A DNA stretch of 64,000 nt, taken from NCBI RefSeq assembly GCF_910596095.1, contig NC_056546.1:18070425-18134424 (forward strand), given 5' to 3'. The translations under genes and the position numbers were made by a program. The stretch's first letter is position 1. Each line of letters begins with the position of its first letter. Origin of the DNA: Thunnus maccoyii (Eukaryota > Chordata > Actinopteri > Scombriformes > Scombridae). Below, in pieces: positions 1 to 11,088 of this stretch. The notes under the pieces were generated by a model. It worked only from the letters and a program-made list of their open reading frames with translations, searched no databases and was not told the origin of the DNA.

Positions 1-399
1 AAAAGGGCAAATATAAAAAGGGTAGTACAAAAAATAAAATAAAAAACAAACAAACATCTAAACTTTCAATTCTAGCATTTACATGAGAGCACCTCTCTTT
101 TCCATTTCAGGAGTTTTTTCACGCCCCATTGTCTAATTGCCATTTTACAATATCCATTTGTAATTTCTGTATCCAATTTTCTTTTGTCCCAATTGTTCTG
201 ACTAATAAATTAGAATTATTATTTTCTCTTTTAATTTTAATTGTCAGTATCCACATCCCAGAGTATAAGAAATAGCCTATTTTGTGCAACCAACAGTCCA
301 ACCCCCAGTAATTCAGTTCAGGCTACCTTAATATACGACACTTGCATTTGAGAAACTGGAACCAATGAATGTTTGACATTTTTGCTCAATAAATTACTT
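1..399. other. AT-rich intergenic DNA with a repeat fragment
   Basis: No gene is seen. From about 330 the sequence matches the 3' part of a teleost interspersed repeat, with text such as tttgagaaactggaacca and tttgacatttttgctcaa. Better copies of the same family lie near 22.7, 23.5 and 25.8 kb. Confidence 0.5.
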
Positions 400-1113
400 G
401 AACTATTTCTCAGTTATCAGATTTTTTGTACATCATTTTTTTGTTAATCGACTTATCTTTTGATCGACCAATTGTTTCAGCACTAGCTATAACTGTCCAC
501 TCTTGAGATGACATGTAAGACTAGACTGAATCTTCAATGACAAAGTAATGACACTATTGAAAATTGGACACATTTATGACATTTTTGATACCATATGTAC
601 TCTCTCTGGAAGACAAAAACATGTAAAATAAGATGAATAAGAAGTGCTGTTGAATTTCTACAATCACCAGCACAAAGCCACAGGATTTAGTCACAGGATC
701 ATTTCCAGCCTACAGCATTAAAATGAATGAGTTGTCTTTATAACAGTGTGTGGAAATACCAGTTTATTGTGAGAACATGAATGCAGCATCATGCTAAGAA
801 AGATGTGAATGACATGATGACATCAAATAGTTAAATGACTTCACTTATCTGAGGAGCTGTATGTACTGCACATGTGCGTAAAACAGGTTATAGGCCAATG
901 AGCTGCACTGACATTCGCCCCAAATAAGAATGTAGTTTAAGGCCCAACACTCTGACATACACGTTATTTATTTATTTTTAGCTTTTCTGGTTTGCATTAG
1001 CCTGATTAATGACACCCAGTCTACTAGTAATCGTTCTGCTTTTGTCAAGTTCACCATCCTCCCTCTATGTTGACAAAAACCTGACCTAGTGCTATTTAAG
1101 TAATGAGGACTGA
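400..1113 (+). repeat. Copy 1 of a ~700 bp direct duplication
   Basis: This segment runs from gaactatttctcagttatca to gctatttaagtaatgag. It is repeated with the same order and orientation at 1621-2300, about 90% identical by eye with small indels. No convincing coding frame is present. Confidence 0.85.
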
Positions 1114-1379
1114 GTGTCTTGCTGGCTGCCTCTGTGAACTTGTATGCTCAGTGTCGGTTAGGTGGCTTGATTAAGGAGCTGGCATGAAGTCTTGGGTCCA
1201 AAAGGAGCCCTGGATCCTTCAGGTGCTGTCAGAGAGTTCACAGACGGAACTGAAAACAGATTTGTGTATCAGAACTTAGTTTTTTCTTCTTTCTTCCCTC
1301 ATTAATCATCTCACGACCCTTCAGATTTATCTTGTGGCCCTTTGAAGGGGCCAGACTCCTAGGTTGGGAACCACAGGAC

Positions 1380-1620
1380 TAAACTAGCTAACTAAAGTAG
1401 TTCAAACTAGCTCCACCTCCAGCAGTTACAACAGTGACATGCTGCTCTAACACTGATGCTTCAGTATTAATAATCTAATGATGTCATATATGTATCAGTC
1501 ACAGGGACAAAATTAATACTTTTATTTTAATACTCACATTTCATTTTGCTGATAAAACTTATGTACTTAAGGAGCAGTCTTCATGCAGAACTTTTACTTG
1601 TAATGGAGTATTTTTACATT
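1380..1620 (-). repeat. Teleost interspersed repeat, reverse orientation
   Basis: It ends with acttttacttgtaatggagt, the reverse complement of the motif seen at 4.4 kb (ctccattacaagtaaa). It lies between the two arms of the 700 bp duplication. Confidence 0.55.
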
Positions 1621-2300
1621 GAACTATTTCTCAATTATCAGATTTTTTGTACATCATTTTTTTGTTGGTTGACTTAACTTTTAATCAGCTAATTGTTGCA
1701 GCACTAGCTATAACTGTCCAGACTTGAGATGACATGTAAAACTAGACTGAATCTCCAATGACAAACTGATGACACTGTTGAAAATTGGAGACATTTATGA
1801 CATTTTTTATACCATGTGTACTCTCTCTGGAACACAAAAATATGTAAAATAAGATAAATAAGAAGTGCTATTGAATTGCTACAATCATCACCACAAAGCT
1901 ACAGTATTTGGTTACAGGATCATTTCCAGCCTACAGCATTAAAATGAACGGGTCATTTTTATAACAGTGTGTGGAAATACCAGTTTATTGCAAGGAATGG
2001 AATGCAGCACCATACTAAGAAAGATGTGATTGTCATGATGACACAGTGAACAGTTAAATTACTTCACTTATCTGATGTAGTACTGCACATGTGTGTAAAA
2101 CAGGTGATAAGCTGCACTGACATCCGCCCCAAACAATAATGTAGTTTAATGCCCAACACTCTGACATACTCTTTTTCTTTTTTTGGTTTCCATTAGCCTG
2201 ATTAATGACCCCCAGTCTACTAGTAATCGTCCTGCTTTTTTCAAGTTCACTATCCTCCCTATATGTTAACAAAAACTTGACCTGGTGTTTAAGTAATGAG
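1621..2300 (+). repeat. Copy 2 of the ~700 bp direct duplication
   Basis: This is the second copy of the unit at 400-1113, starting gaactatttctcaattatca and ending gtgtttaagtaatgag. Diagnostic shared blocks include ctagctataactgtcca, gacatgtaa and ccagtctactagtaatcgt. Differences are scattered substitutions and short deletions. Confidence 0.85.
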
Positions 2301-2639
2301 TAATAAAAGACGTAGCTGAGTGTGGGGTGACCTGTTGATTTTACCTTGTAAAAAAAAAGTATGGCTGGTCCAAAACACAGCAATCAGGGGTTTGTGAATA
2401 TGAGAAGTCACTACAGCCATAAACAGGGGGGCTGTAGCAGAGTAAAAACCATCATATTATATTGCTAAGGCTGTAATGGAACCACTGCCTTTGTGGCAAT
2501 TTCTTACATTTCACCAACATAATCTATTTTACATTTTACATTTTACATTACATTTCAAATCTGTTTTATTGTATTTTAATTAACCAACCCCCCTGGTTAT
2601 AATAGTTCTTTTATGTCTGAATTTTTTATAATCTATCAT

Positions 2640-4372
2640 TAGGTTGGACAGAGTTATTATGATTGGTGATTTTAATATTCACGTAGATGACATTCCTTGT
2701 TACCTCCTGATGTGCCTGTTTTTCCAAATAAAGATTGTGGCAACTTTCTTTCTTTCTTTGTGGATAAGATTAGAGATGTCAGGGCTAGCAACATCTGCTC
2801 TTCTACCCCTTTTTATGCCTATCCAACTCGGCTGTCCATTTTGGGCAGCTTCTGTCCTATTTCCCTGCAAGACCTCACTGATCTGGTAGGCAGTATGAAA
2901 CCTTCCTCCAGCCCTGGAGGTATTTTAACAACATCCATGATTAAAAATGTACTTGAGTCTATTGGTTCATGCCTGGTCTCTATTATAAATAGCTCCCTGC
3001 AATCTGGTTGTGTCCCAGCCTATTTTAAACATGCAGTTGTTCATCCCCTTCCTTGGCCCATCCCTGCCCAAAACCTACAGGCCTGTATCTAAGCTGCCTT
3101 TTATTTCAAAAGTCTTAGAGAAAGTTGTTGCCAAACAGCTCAATGCTGTCTTGACTGCACACAACAATTTAGATAAACTCCAATCTGGTTTTCGTCAGAA
3201 GGATTTCACTGAAACAGCTCTTCTCAGAGTCTCCAATGATATAATGATGTCTTCTGGTGTGGCTGAATGCTCTGTTTTGGTGCTGCTAGATCTTAGTGCA
3301 GCTTTTGATACTGTAGATCACAGCATCCTGATTGAAAGGCAGTGGGTGGGTGTCTCTACATACATGTCTGAAACTGCTGCTCTCTCCTGTGGTGTGCCTC
3401 AGGGTTCTGTCTTAGGTCCTATACCATTTGCTCTGTATATGCTTCCCTTAAGTCATATTGTTAGCAAATTTTAAGGTATTTCTAATCACTGTTATGCTGA
3501 TGACATTAATTAGTTAGTCAATTTTATTTCAAACATGTAAAAATAAAAAACAGATAAGAACAAAACAAAACAAGAACAATAAAATGAAATAAACGATAAA
3601 CCTATACAATTATCAGTTACCTTCAGCTGTATGTCTCTTTTAAGACTACTGAGACTGATAAAATATCTGTTTTGCACAGTTGTCCAACTGTCATAACAGC
3701 AGTCAGACTGCCGAGAAGGCTAACAACTTTTTATAACTAAACGCAGATAAGACTGAGTTCCTTATTATTGCTTCAGAGCGGAGTTTCCAAGGTTGCTCGG
3801 TGTATTGGGTCCCTTTCTTCTGCTGTATAGTCTAATCTTAGAAATCTCAGTGTTATATTTGATCAGGCAATACACTTCGATAAACATATCGAATCATTGA
3901 CCCGTTCATGTTTCTTCCATTTATGAAACATTGCCAAACTCAGGTCTGCCATATCATAACCTGAGCTAGAGGTGATTATTCATGCTTTTATATCATCCCG
4001 GCTAGACTACTCAATTCCCTTTTCACCTGCCTCAGCAAGTCATCCCTGGACTGTCTACAAATGGTCCAGAATGCTGCTGCAAGGCTGTTGAGCAGGACGA
4101 CTCTCATCACACCCATCTTATCTTCTTTACATTGGCTTCCATTCATGTTTAGGATTGATTTTAAGGTTTTTGTTTTCACATATAGAGCCCTGCATGATCC
4201 TGCACTTTGTGTGTTTTTAAGGTATGTTGTTGCTTATATTTATTGTTTCTTTTATTGTATCTTATATTGCACTATTTTTATGGTCTTATTTCTTTAACAA
4301 TTTTACCCTTTGTGACCTGCTCTGTGAAAGGTGCTATATTAAATAAACTTTACTTACTTACTTACCTACCTG
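2640..4372 (+). mobile_element. Degraded L2/CR1-like non-LTR retrotransposon (LINE)
   Basis: Broken reading frames carry LINE hallmarks in the correct order. An endonuclease scrap IGDFNIHVDD (2662-2691) is followed directly by linker sequence, so most of the endonuclease is deleted. Reverse transcriptase motifs follow across frameshifts: [54 protein letters not shown] and YADD near 3494-3505. A C-terminal block resembles QNAAARLLSR...LHWLP near 4065-4140. The 3' end reads gtgaaaggtgctatattaaa and then TTAC repeats, typical of L2-like tails. About 100 bp of foreign A-rich sequence after YADD (3510-3620) interrupts it. Frameshifts and stops make it inactive. I infer the L2 clade from the tail and RT motifs. 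Confidence 0.85.
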
Positions 4373-4411
4373 TTTTTCCTCTTGGTGCACATTGCTGATT
4401 TTACTGGTTCG

Positions 4412-4830
4412 GTGGTGGAGGAAGTATACAGAGCCTTTACTTAAGTAAAAGTAGCAACACCACACTGTAAAATTACTCCATTACAAGTAAAGCCATGCAT
4501 TGAAAATGTTAATTATATAAAAGTATACTCAGTGTAGAAAAATGGCTAATGTCAGCTTGTGTATTAGTGTGTAAGTAGCTGTTGTATAGTTAGTCGAGGG
4601 TGAGCCAGTTTTAACAATTTTATATGCTGTTGGGTAGTTAATTTATAAGAATGCATTATATTTTATAGGCCCTTTATTTTGTTTGAAAAATCTAAATTTA
4701 AATTAAAAGTATAAAAAGTATTTCCCTCAAAACTGTAGAGGAGTAGAAGTATAAAGAAGCATGAAATGGAAATAGCCTATAGTCAAGTAAAATACCTTAA
4801 AATTGTATAAGTATAGTTCTTGAGTAAATT
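4412..4830 (+). repeat. Teleost interspersed repeat (tttacttaagtaaaagtagc family)
   Basis: It starts ggtggaggaagtatacagagcctttacttaag and carries the attactccattacaagtaaa motif. This sequence is dispersed widely in percomorph fish genomes. Related copies lie at 1380-1620 (reverse) and about 18.67-18.96 kb. The superfamily was not assigned. Confidence 0.6.
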
Positions 4831-6700
4831 CAAACACTGTGCTGTTTTAAACACATCAGTTAAAGGAGAGTGTGTTGATCCTTCATTATGTCAGCAGAAG
4901 ATAGAACATATTCTGTCATCAGAAAGTACTTCTATATTTTATTTCAGTATGAGCCAATGGCTAGTTGAAAACAAACAAACAAACAAAAAAAAAATATATT
5001 CAGTATGAACCCTGGCCAATTATGTAATTTATGAGATAGCACATGAAACTCTCTGCACATTAAAGACAGAAGAACACCAAAATTACATATTGTGCATAAT
5101 GTGATTTTTATGTATTAATTTGGCTCATGTTTCATGCCTGTAGGTGTGTTTTCTAGCTCTTAGTCAGAGCTGACATTTTTGGTGAAGTGAACTCTGGCTC
5201 TGCTGAAATCTTTCTGGCTGTGCGGTCATTATGAATAATGACAATAGTTACTTAATAGTTACAAGTGGCTGCAGGGTTACCCACTCGATACCAATGATCT
5301 GCAGGGGAATTATAATTTCAGTTGATGCCTGCGTTTAAAGACTTAATCTCCTATCTCCTTGTATTTCTGTATGTAATAGAAATATATTTGTGTAAAGACA
5401 TGTAAAAATATACAAATTTATGAGTCTCTGGGCTGGACATTCACAGTTTCTACCCTTTGACACCACTGATAGAGGATAGAAAGTCAAAAACGCATACCTC
5501 GTGATTCAAATGTGGAAATGAATCCCTCACTTGTTCCTCCTGGTCCACTGCAGTGAATGCTGGGAAAATCTGTTGAAACAAAATCCTCACATTGCTGTTT
5601 TCACAGCATGGTGACACTTTTCAGGCACATTTAGTTATAGTATGTGCCAATATTTACTGCACCACACCTTTTTCAATACTCAATACTAAACAAAATGACT
5701 AAAATGGGTGAATAGATATTACCTTTGTGAAAATGGCAAAAATAATCATGTCAATCACAAAATTAGCAAAGGAATTTAAAATCTTATGATAATGACCATG
5801 TATGTTTTGAATAAATGACCACAGCTCAGGCTGACTTACACTTCATCTCTTTAATTTAAAAACAAACAAAAAGGACATGAGCAGTCAGAGAATTCATAAG
5901 TACCGACTTCCAAGAAAGCTCAGGCTGACAACGTCATTTCCAAGTTATGTTTTTCTTTTTTTTTTTACAAAATAGTTTTATTACTGTCACATTTAAACCC
6001 ATTCAAGCCTCATCATTCCAACATTTTCCCAGCAGAATCTGTTTTCCTTGCACCGATAGTGTTTATGACAATCACAGTATAGGACACAAGACTACTGAAT
6101 ACTGTACATGAAACACATGTAGAGAAACTGCAGCCTCACTGTGAAGTGTGTTAAAACACTAATGAAAACACAAATAAAACCTACACCTGGTAGGTGATGC
6201 CAACATTTATTCCAGCTCCAGCTTTTGCTGCTTCTCATTCTGTTCAAGTATCTCAGAATCACAGTAGCTAAAGTCACCTTAATTAGGACATCCCTCAATA
6301 TCAATATATGTGATGTGAACAAACAACACAGTATTATTAGTTTCATGGCACTGTGTAAAAAAAGATTAATTTCAATAACAGTATTCATTCTCATTTTAAT
6401 TCCTTTTATTTGAGCTTTAAAGTACATTTTATATGTTATAGAAAAAGGGCTAATGAAATTATCCCATCTGAATTGGCCCCAAGGAGAAATTTCTGTCTAA
6501 AAATTATAAAATTGTTGTGAAACACATTCATATGCTCAGTTTGTCTCTACCATAAAACATTATCCATCATTAATGATACCAAATACACTAATTAAATATA
6601 CTAATTATTAAACTATACTGAATATAGATGTCCAGTAAGTTTCAAATTTCTCCTTTAACATGCCAGCTCTGGCTTCAATTTGCTTAATTTGCTTTTAATG
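4831..6700. other. Intergenic DNA and possible klhl31 3' UTR
   Basis: No coding exon is recognised. On the minus strand, AATAAA signals (tttatt on the plus strand) occur at 6404-6409, 6206-6211 and 5977-5982. Any of these could end the klhl31 transcript, whose UTR would then be about 0.45-0.9 kb long. The sequence does not decide between them. Confidence 0.4.
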
Positions 6701-6867
6701 TAATCTTTGCATTTTACTCATTTTTGCTTATCTGAGAAAGTTGATGACCATTTAAACTGATCCTCTTAGCCCTCAGAAGAGGACCATTGGTAGAGTTTAG
6801 ATGTATGCAACAGACAAGCTGGAGACCTTTAGACATGTAAACTACATCATCCTTATGATCTAAACCC

Positions 6868-8874
6868 TTATATACTGACTGGTGCAGAGGAAACTGAACT
6901 GGCTCTAGACTCTCGTGTTTTCCTTGTGGGTATGGTGACGACACAGCATGAAATGCCGACTGTAGCTTCTGGCAATTCGTCATCTTCAGTCCATTCATTG
7001 AGGTCAGGGTTGTAAACCTGAATGCATTTCTTGTACTTCTTCTCACCCTCATTCCAGCCTCCGAGGAGATACACCTTGTTGTTCAAAATGGAAACACCGG
7101 CCGTGCTCACTCCTGTGTGAAGAGGCGCACAGTAGCTCCACTGCCCGTTCTGAGGGTTGTAAGATTCGACGGCCAGGACATCTACCCTCTCCCCACGACC
7201 TCCCAACTGACTGCCACCGATGACGTAGGCGCGGTCTCCAACCGTGGCAGCACAGTGCCAACCTCGAGGTGTGCTCAGGCTGGTCTTGTCCTGCCAGGTG
7301 TCAGTGGACGGGTCATAAGAGCACACGGCTCTAGAGTAGGCATTGTTGATGTAACCTCCGGATACAAGGATCTTGCCCTCAATGACAGAGCTGGCATGAC
7401 AGCAGCGGGGCACCTCCATCGGTGCCTTCATCTGCCACTGGTTGGAGGATGGCACATAGCACTCCACAGATGCCTGAACACCGTCAGCATTTCGCCCTCC
7501 GACAGCAAACAAGAGGCCGTTGAAGGTGTTGATGCTGAAGTGGGTGCGCCTTTGGATCATGTTGCTCAGATGAATCCAAGTGTTGAACCGGGGGTCATAC
7601 CTTAAGTATTTGAGAGGGATTTACAGTTATTTTCTAACTCCACACAAACTAATATGACAAATGATGAATTACAGATTTAAAGTGACAATTAGTTCTTACC
7701 TGCAAAAGTTGCTGACAGCATGTTTCGCCTGGTTCCTAGCATCATTCTGGTCCTCACCACCTGCCACATACAGGAAGCCATCCAAGACTGCCACACACTG
7801 ATTAAAGCTCTTAGCTGGCATTTCTGTCAACTTATTCCACACATTATCGACGTCCCTGTAGAGAACGTCTTTGCTGAGAGATTTCTCTGTCAAGGCTGGG
7901 CGTCCACCAACTGTGAGTATCACCTTGAGGCCACCGCGTACCTTTGTTCTGCGTGACTGAAGGATATTCTGTTGGTATGGCAGCAGATGGTAATTCATGG
8001 CGTCAACAAGGAGACGGTGGCACTCAGAGTCTTGCATCATTCTAGGCACACTCTGGACATGATTTACCAGGTCTTGGGCAGAGATAGTGCCAAAGCGGAT
8101 GTGAGTAAGGAGATCTGCCGCATACTTCAGCCTCTTCTCATCAAAGTCCAACCATTTCATGGCAATCTGGAAGGCTGTGACCTCAGAGGGGAGCTGCAGG
8201 GAATCATCTGAGAGGAAATCACAGATCTGCTCATAGGTGAGCTTCAGGAACTGCTCCATCTCAGAGAACTCGATGAAGTTCTCCCGCATAAACTTCTGCG
8301 CTGCCACCTTGGTTTCTTTGAGGTTGTAGGCATCAGCAATATTGGCCACATACATGCAATTCTCAACGCTGAGCTCCTGCATGAGGAAATCGCTGCACAT
8401 CTTCACTAAGGTGCTGATCTGCAGCAGCATGGCTGCGGCAATAGTGCTGCCGATGCTGTACAGCGACAAGGTGAGCTTTCCAGAGTATGCATATGTGATT
8501 GCTGTGGCGAGGCCGACAGGCGAGAGGTCATTCAGGTCAATCTTCTGCAGGGCTGAATCCTTCTTCAAGATGTTTCGAATGTACTCGCTGCAGGAGGCCA
8601 TGACAACCTTGTGGACGTCAAATGACTTTGACTTGGTGGCAACTGTTAGATCACAGAGGAAGCTGTCTTGCCTCATGTGGCTCAAACCTTCCAGGAGATT
8701 TGGGGCATACACTGAATCTGTCACTTCAGTTGAAATGCAGTTGAAGCCGTTTCCTCCTTCTAACAGTGTGTTCAGCCCGTTGATCTTGTTGATGGGGCTG
8801 TCCTCAACCATGATGGTCATTTCATTTATGTCTCCTTTATTCTTTTTGGTCGTCTTGCTCTTTTTGGGTGCCAT
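6868..8874 (-). CDS. klhl31: Kelch-like protein 31 (BTB-BACK-kelch)
   Basis: Two coding exons, 8874-7700 and 7600-6868, are joined across a 99 bp GT-AG intron that splits the Arg codon of ...SNFCR/YDP. The protein is 635 residues; mammalian KLHL31 is about 634. The N terminus [20 protein letters not shown] is lysine-rich and characteristic of KLHL31. BTB spans about 63-165 ([24 protein letters not shown]), BACK about 170-280, and six kelch repeats about 318-620 ([58 protein letters not shown]). BTB-kelch proteins of this type are Cullin-3 substrate adaptors. KLHL31 is known as a striated-muscle gene affecting myogenesis and sarcomere integrity. The ATG at 8874 is chosen because an acceptor (8905/8906) lies 31 bp upstream, so the longer open frame starting MHFLQ is intronic. 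No truncation or frameshift is visible. The elongin-A gene is divergent upstream. Confidence 0.97.
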
Positions 8875-8905
8875 GGCTGTTGCAGCAGAACACAGCCCAG
8901 ACCTT
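8875..8905 (-). other. klhl31: klhl31 5' UTR part of the first coding exon
   Basis: On the minus strand the acceptor tatattttcag ends at 8906 and is followed by 31 untranslated bases ahead of the ATG. At least one upstream noncoding exon is therefore expected. Confidence 0.75.
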
Positions 8906-9311
8906 CTGAAAATATAAATAAAAAATGTCAGATTTTGAAGAAAATGCACTACAGTTCAATGATAATGCACAAAATGCACCATTCATCCAGATAAAGTCAT
9001 GTGTCAGTGATAAAATTGTGTAAAAAATGCAAATTGTGGCAGGTAGAGTATGAATTATACTGTAAAAGAATAGGCCTAGATTTAACCTGGTTTCATCAAA
9101 TGTTATCATATTGGAATAAAGAGGAGTGAAAAAAAAACAAAGTCACATTCACACGACTGAACTACATTAATATATTATTAAAACTGAGATTCTGCATTAG
9201 CTTCATTAATTTTGAAGTGTTGATGTCCTTGTACCATGCCCGTGTACTGTTTTCTTTTCCCTCATGTAAGCAATAATGACAAATCCCTGTAAAGGAGGAG
9301 GGTTGTCTTAC

Positions 9312-9502
9312 TTTTTGGAGTGAGTAAAATGTATCTAGGCACTACTAGACACTGATACCTTTGAAAACATGTGTGGTACCAGGTGATGCTGGAGGGAGTG
9401 AGTGCGTCAACATGCCCCTCTTTGCATCTGTCACAATTTATCAGCAGTATGTCCAGGAATAGCAACGCTGGACAGCCCAACCATGACGTTCCTTTTATAG
9501 AC
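9312..9502 (-). promoter_or_regulatory. Candidate klhl31 TATA promoter with alternative first exon
   Basis: On the minus strand a strong TATA motif CTATAAAAGG lies at 9500-9491. Transcription would start near 9465. A donor A|GTAAGA lies at 9312/9311 and could splice to the acceptor at 8905/8906. The bases GTCTATAAAAGGAA (9502-9489) are repeated exactly at 59101-59114 on the plus strand. This is inference from motifs only; a short intronic chance TATA is the alternative. Confidence 0.4.
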
Positions 9503-9921
9503 TTTGAGACATGAGCAGCAGGCCTCATGTCCTCTGGCAGTATAAGTTCAAATTAGGGCAAATATTTATTTATTTATTTCTATTTTCTTTCTTTTATTTA
9601 ATAATTGTACGCTTGTCCTGAGTCACTCTGCAATCAACACATTCTACAAGATAAAATATTTGAATAAGAAGCCACTTTTCACACTATTTACTTACCACAC
9701 TTAAGTATAAAAGTGTATTGTCATCCGGATTATGTGTTTAAACCCTTTTTACTAAAAGGGAAACAGCTTCAGGCAATTTATTCACCCTTTGGAGCCCAAA
9801 TAAGTGAGAAAATTGCAGATTTTCCATTTTACAAAGACTGACAAACAGCATGCATTAACTGCCAACGCTGCCTTTTCATGGCTAAATTGCAAAGATTCAA
9901 GCAATGGATAGCACAACTTAC

Positions 9922-10030
9922 CTGAGAAATGAAGTGAGGCTGGTGAAGAAGGAACTTGTGCCTCCAGTTACTGGAGAAGGAGAGAGAGACCAGCAGTTAC
10001 CCCTGCTGAAAGAGACATGCAGCAAACTCC
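9922..10030 (-). other. Candidate klhl31 upstream noncoding exon
   Basis: Read on the minus strand, cacttcatttctcag|gtaagt gives a consensus donor with its last exon base at 9922. It could join the acceptor at 8905/8906. The upstream end is not defined; CCAAT-like (GATTGGC) and E-box (CACATG, CAACTG) motifs lie just beyond on the minus strand. The start at about 10030 is a guess. Confidence 0.4.
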
Positions 10031-11088
10031 TCCTCTAGGGGAGTGAGTGCCAATCAAGTATTGTGCAAGGCATGTGGCTGAGGGCAGGGACCATACACCC
10101 CCAACCCCAACATACAGTGTCCCACAATAGCCTCCAATCAGTTGATGTCAACATACTGTATGCATGAGCACGATGTATGTCCTCAACTGGACATCATATG
10201 AAGAGTGTCATGTGGCCATCCATTGTTGGGGAAATTATCATGAACCCTCACTGGTGCAAAGAGCAACTTCCCTTAGAATCCAATTTTCTGGTATCTCATT
10301 TGTGAAAAGGTACAAGAACAAATTATGTTAAAATTTAAAATGATTAAAACGGCTACGTTGTTGGCTGTGCTCTAATAGAAGACGTAAATGGAGGATGGCA
10401 AAGTTTAATTGACAAGCACCGATTTATCACACACATATTTAATAATCTCCTAAAATGCAGATTCCTACAGCTCACTGTGAAGAGGATATACAAAAGTCTG
10501 AGAAGAGAGAAAAAGCATAAGAATGACACAAATACATGTCCAAGTAAGATTATAGGAATGGTTTCTCGGCTGATGGGTTGGTTGTTGAAAGCTGAAATAT
10601 GTAAAGAGTGAAGGTGTAATTGTGACTCCCTGTATATCAACAAGTTTGTAAAATAAATGTATTTTCCCAAAATATATTTGATCAACACTGCTTTAAGAGT
10701 CATGATCATTTAAGGCATCTCATTGGGCAAGCTCCCTCTACGTTATAGACGAAAGAAAAACGCATCATGCCATTCATAATGATTTTCAAAACTGTTTCTG
10801 ATAAAAGGGAGACATCTGTCTGTGAATATGTCCCTTCAAAGGACCAATTGCTCCCAGAGAGGCCCCTGTAGATAAAGGTTTGGGGGAAGTGTACTTTCTT
10901 TATTCAGATTATGTTCTCTACAGCAGCAATATGTTCACACATAATGATGGATACGTCATTTATTCACAATCACACGTCACATCAGTTATCTCGTATGTTT
11001 TCAGTCATTGCTTCCGCCCTTTATAATGGTGTCATCAGTGGGCACGCGCTGCCCGGTGTGTGTAGACGGCTGCACGTGAGTCACCGTG

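Noticed and set aside
7117-8917. Long plus-strand open frames opposite klhl31
   Set aside because: They are antisense shadows of conserved klhl31 coding sequence, with no splice or domain support.
8875-8949. N-terminal extension of klhl31 beginning [10 protein letters not shown]
   Set aside because: A splice acceptor at 8905/8906 and the conserved MAPKK start show that this stretch is largely intron.
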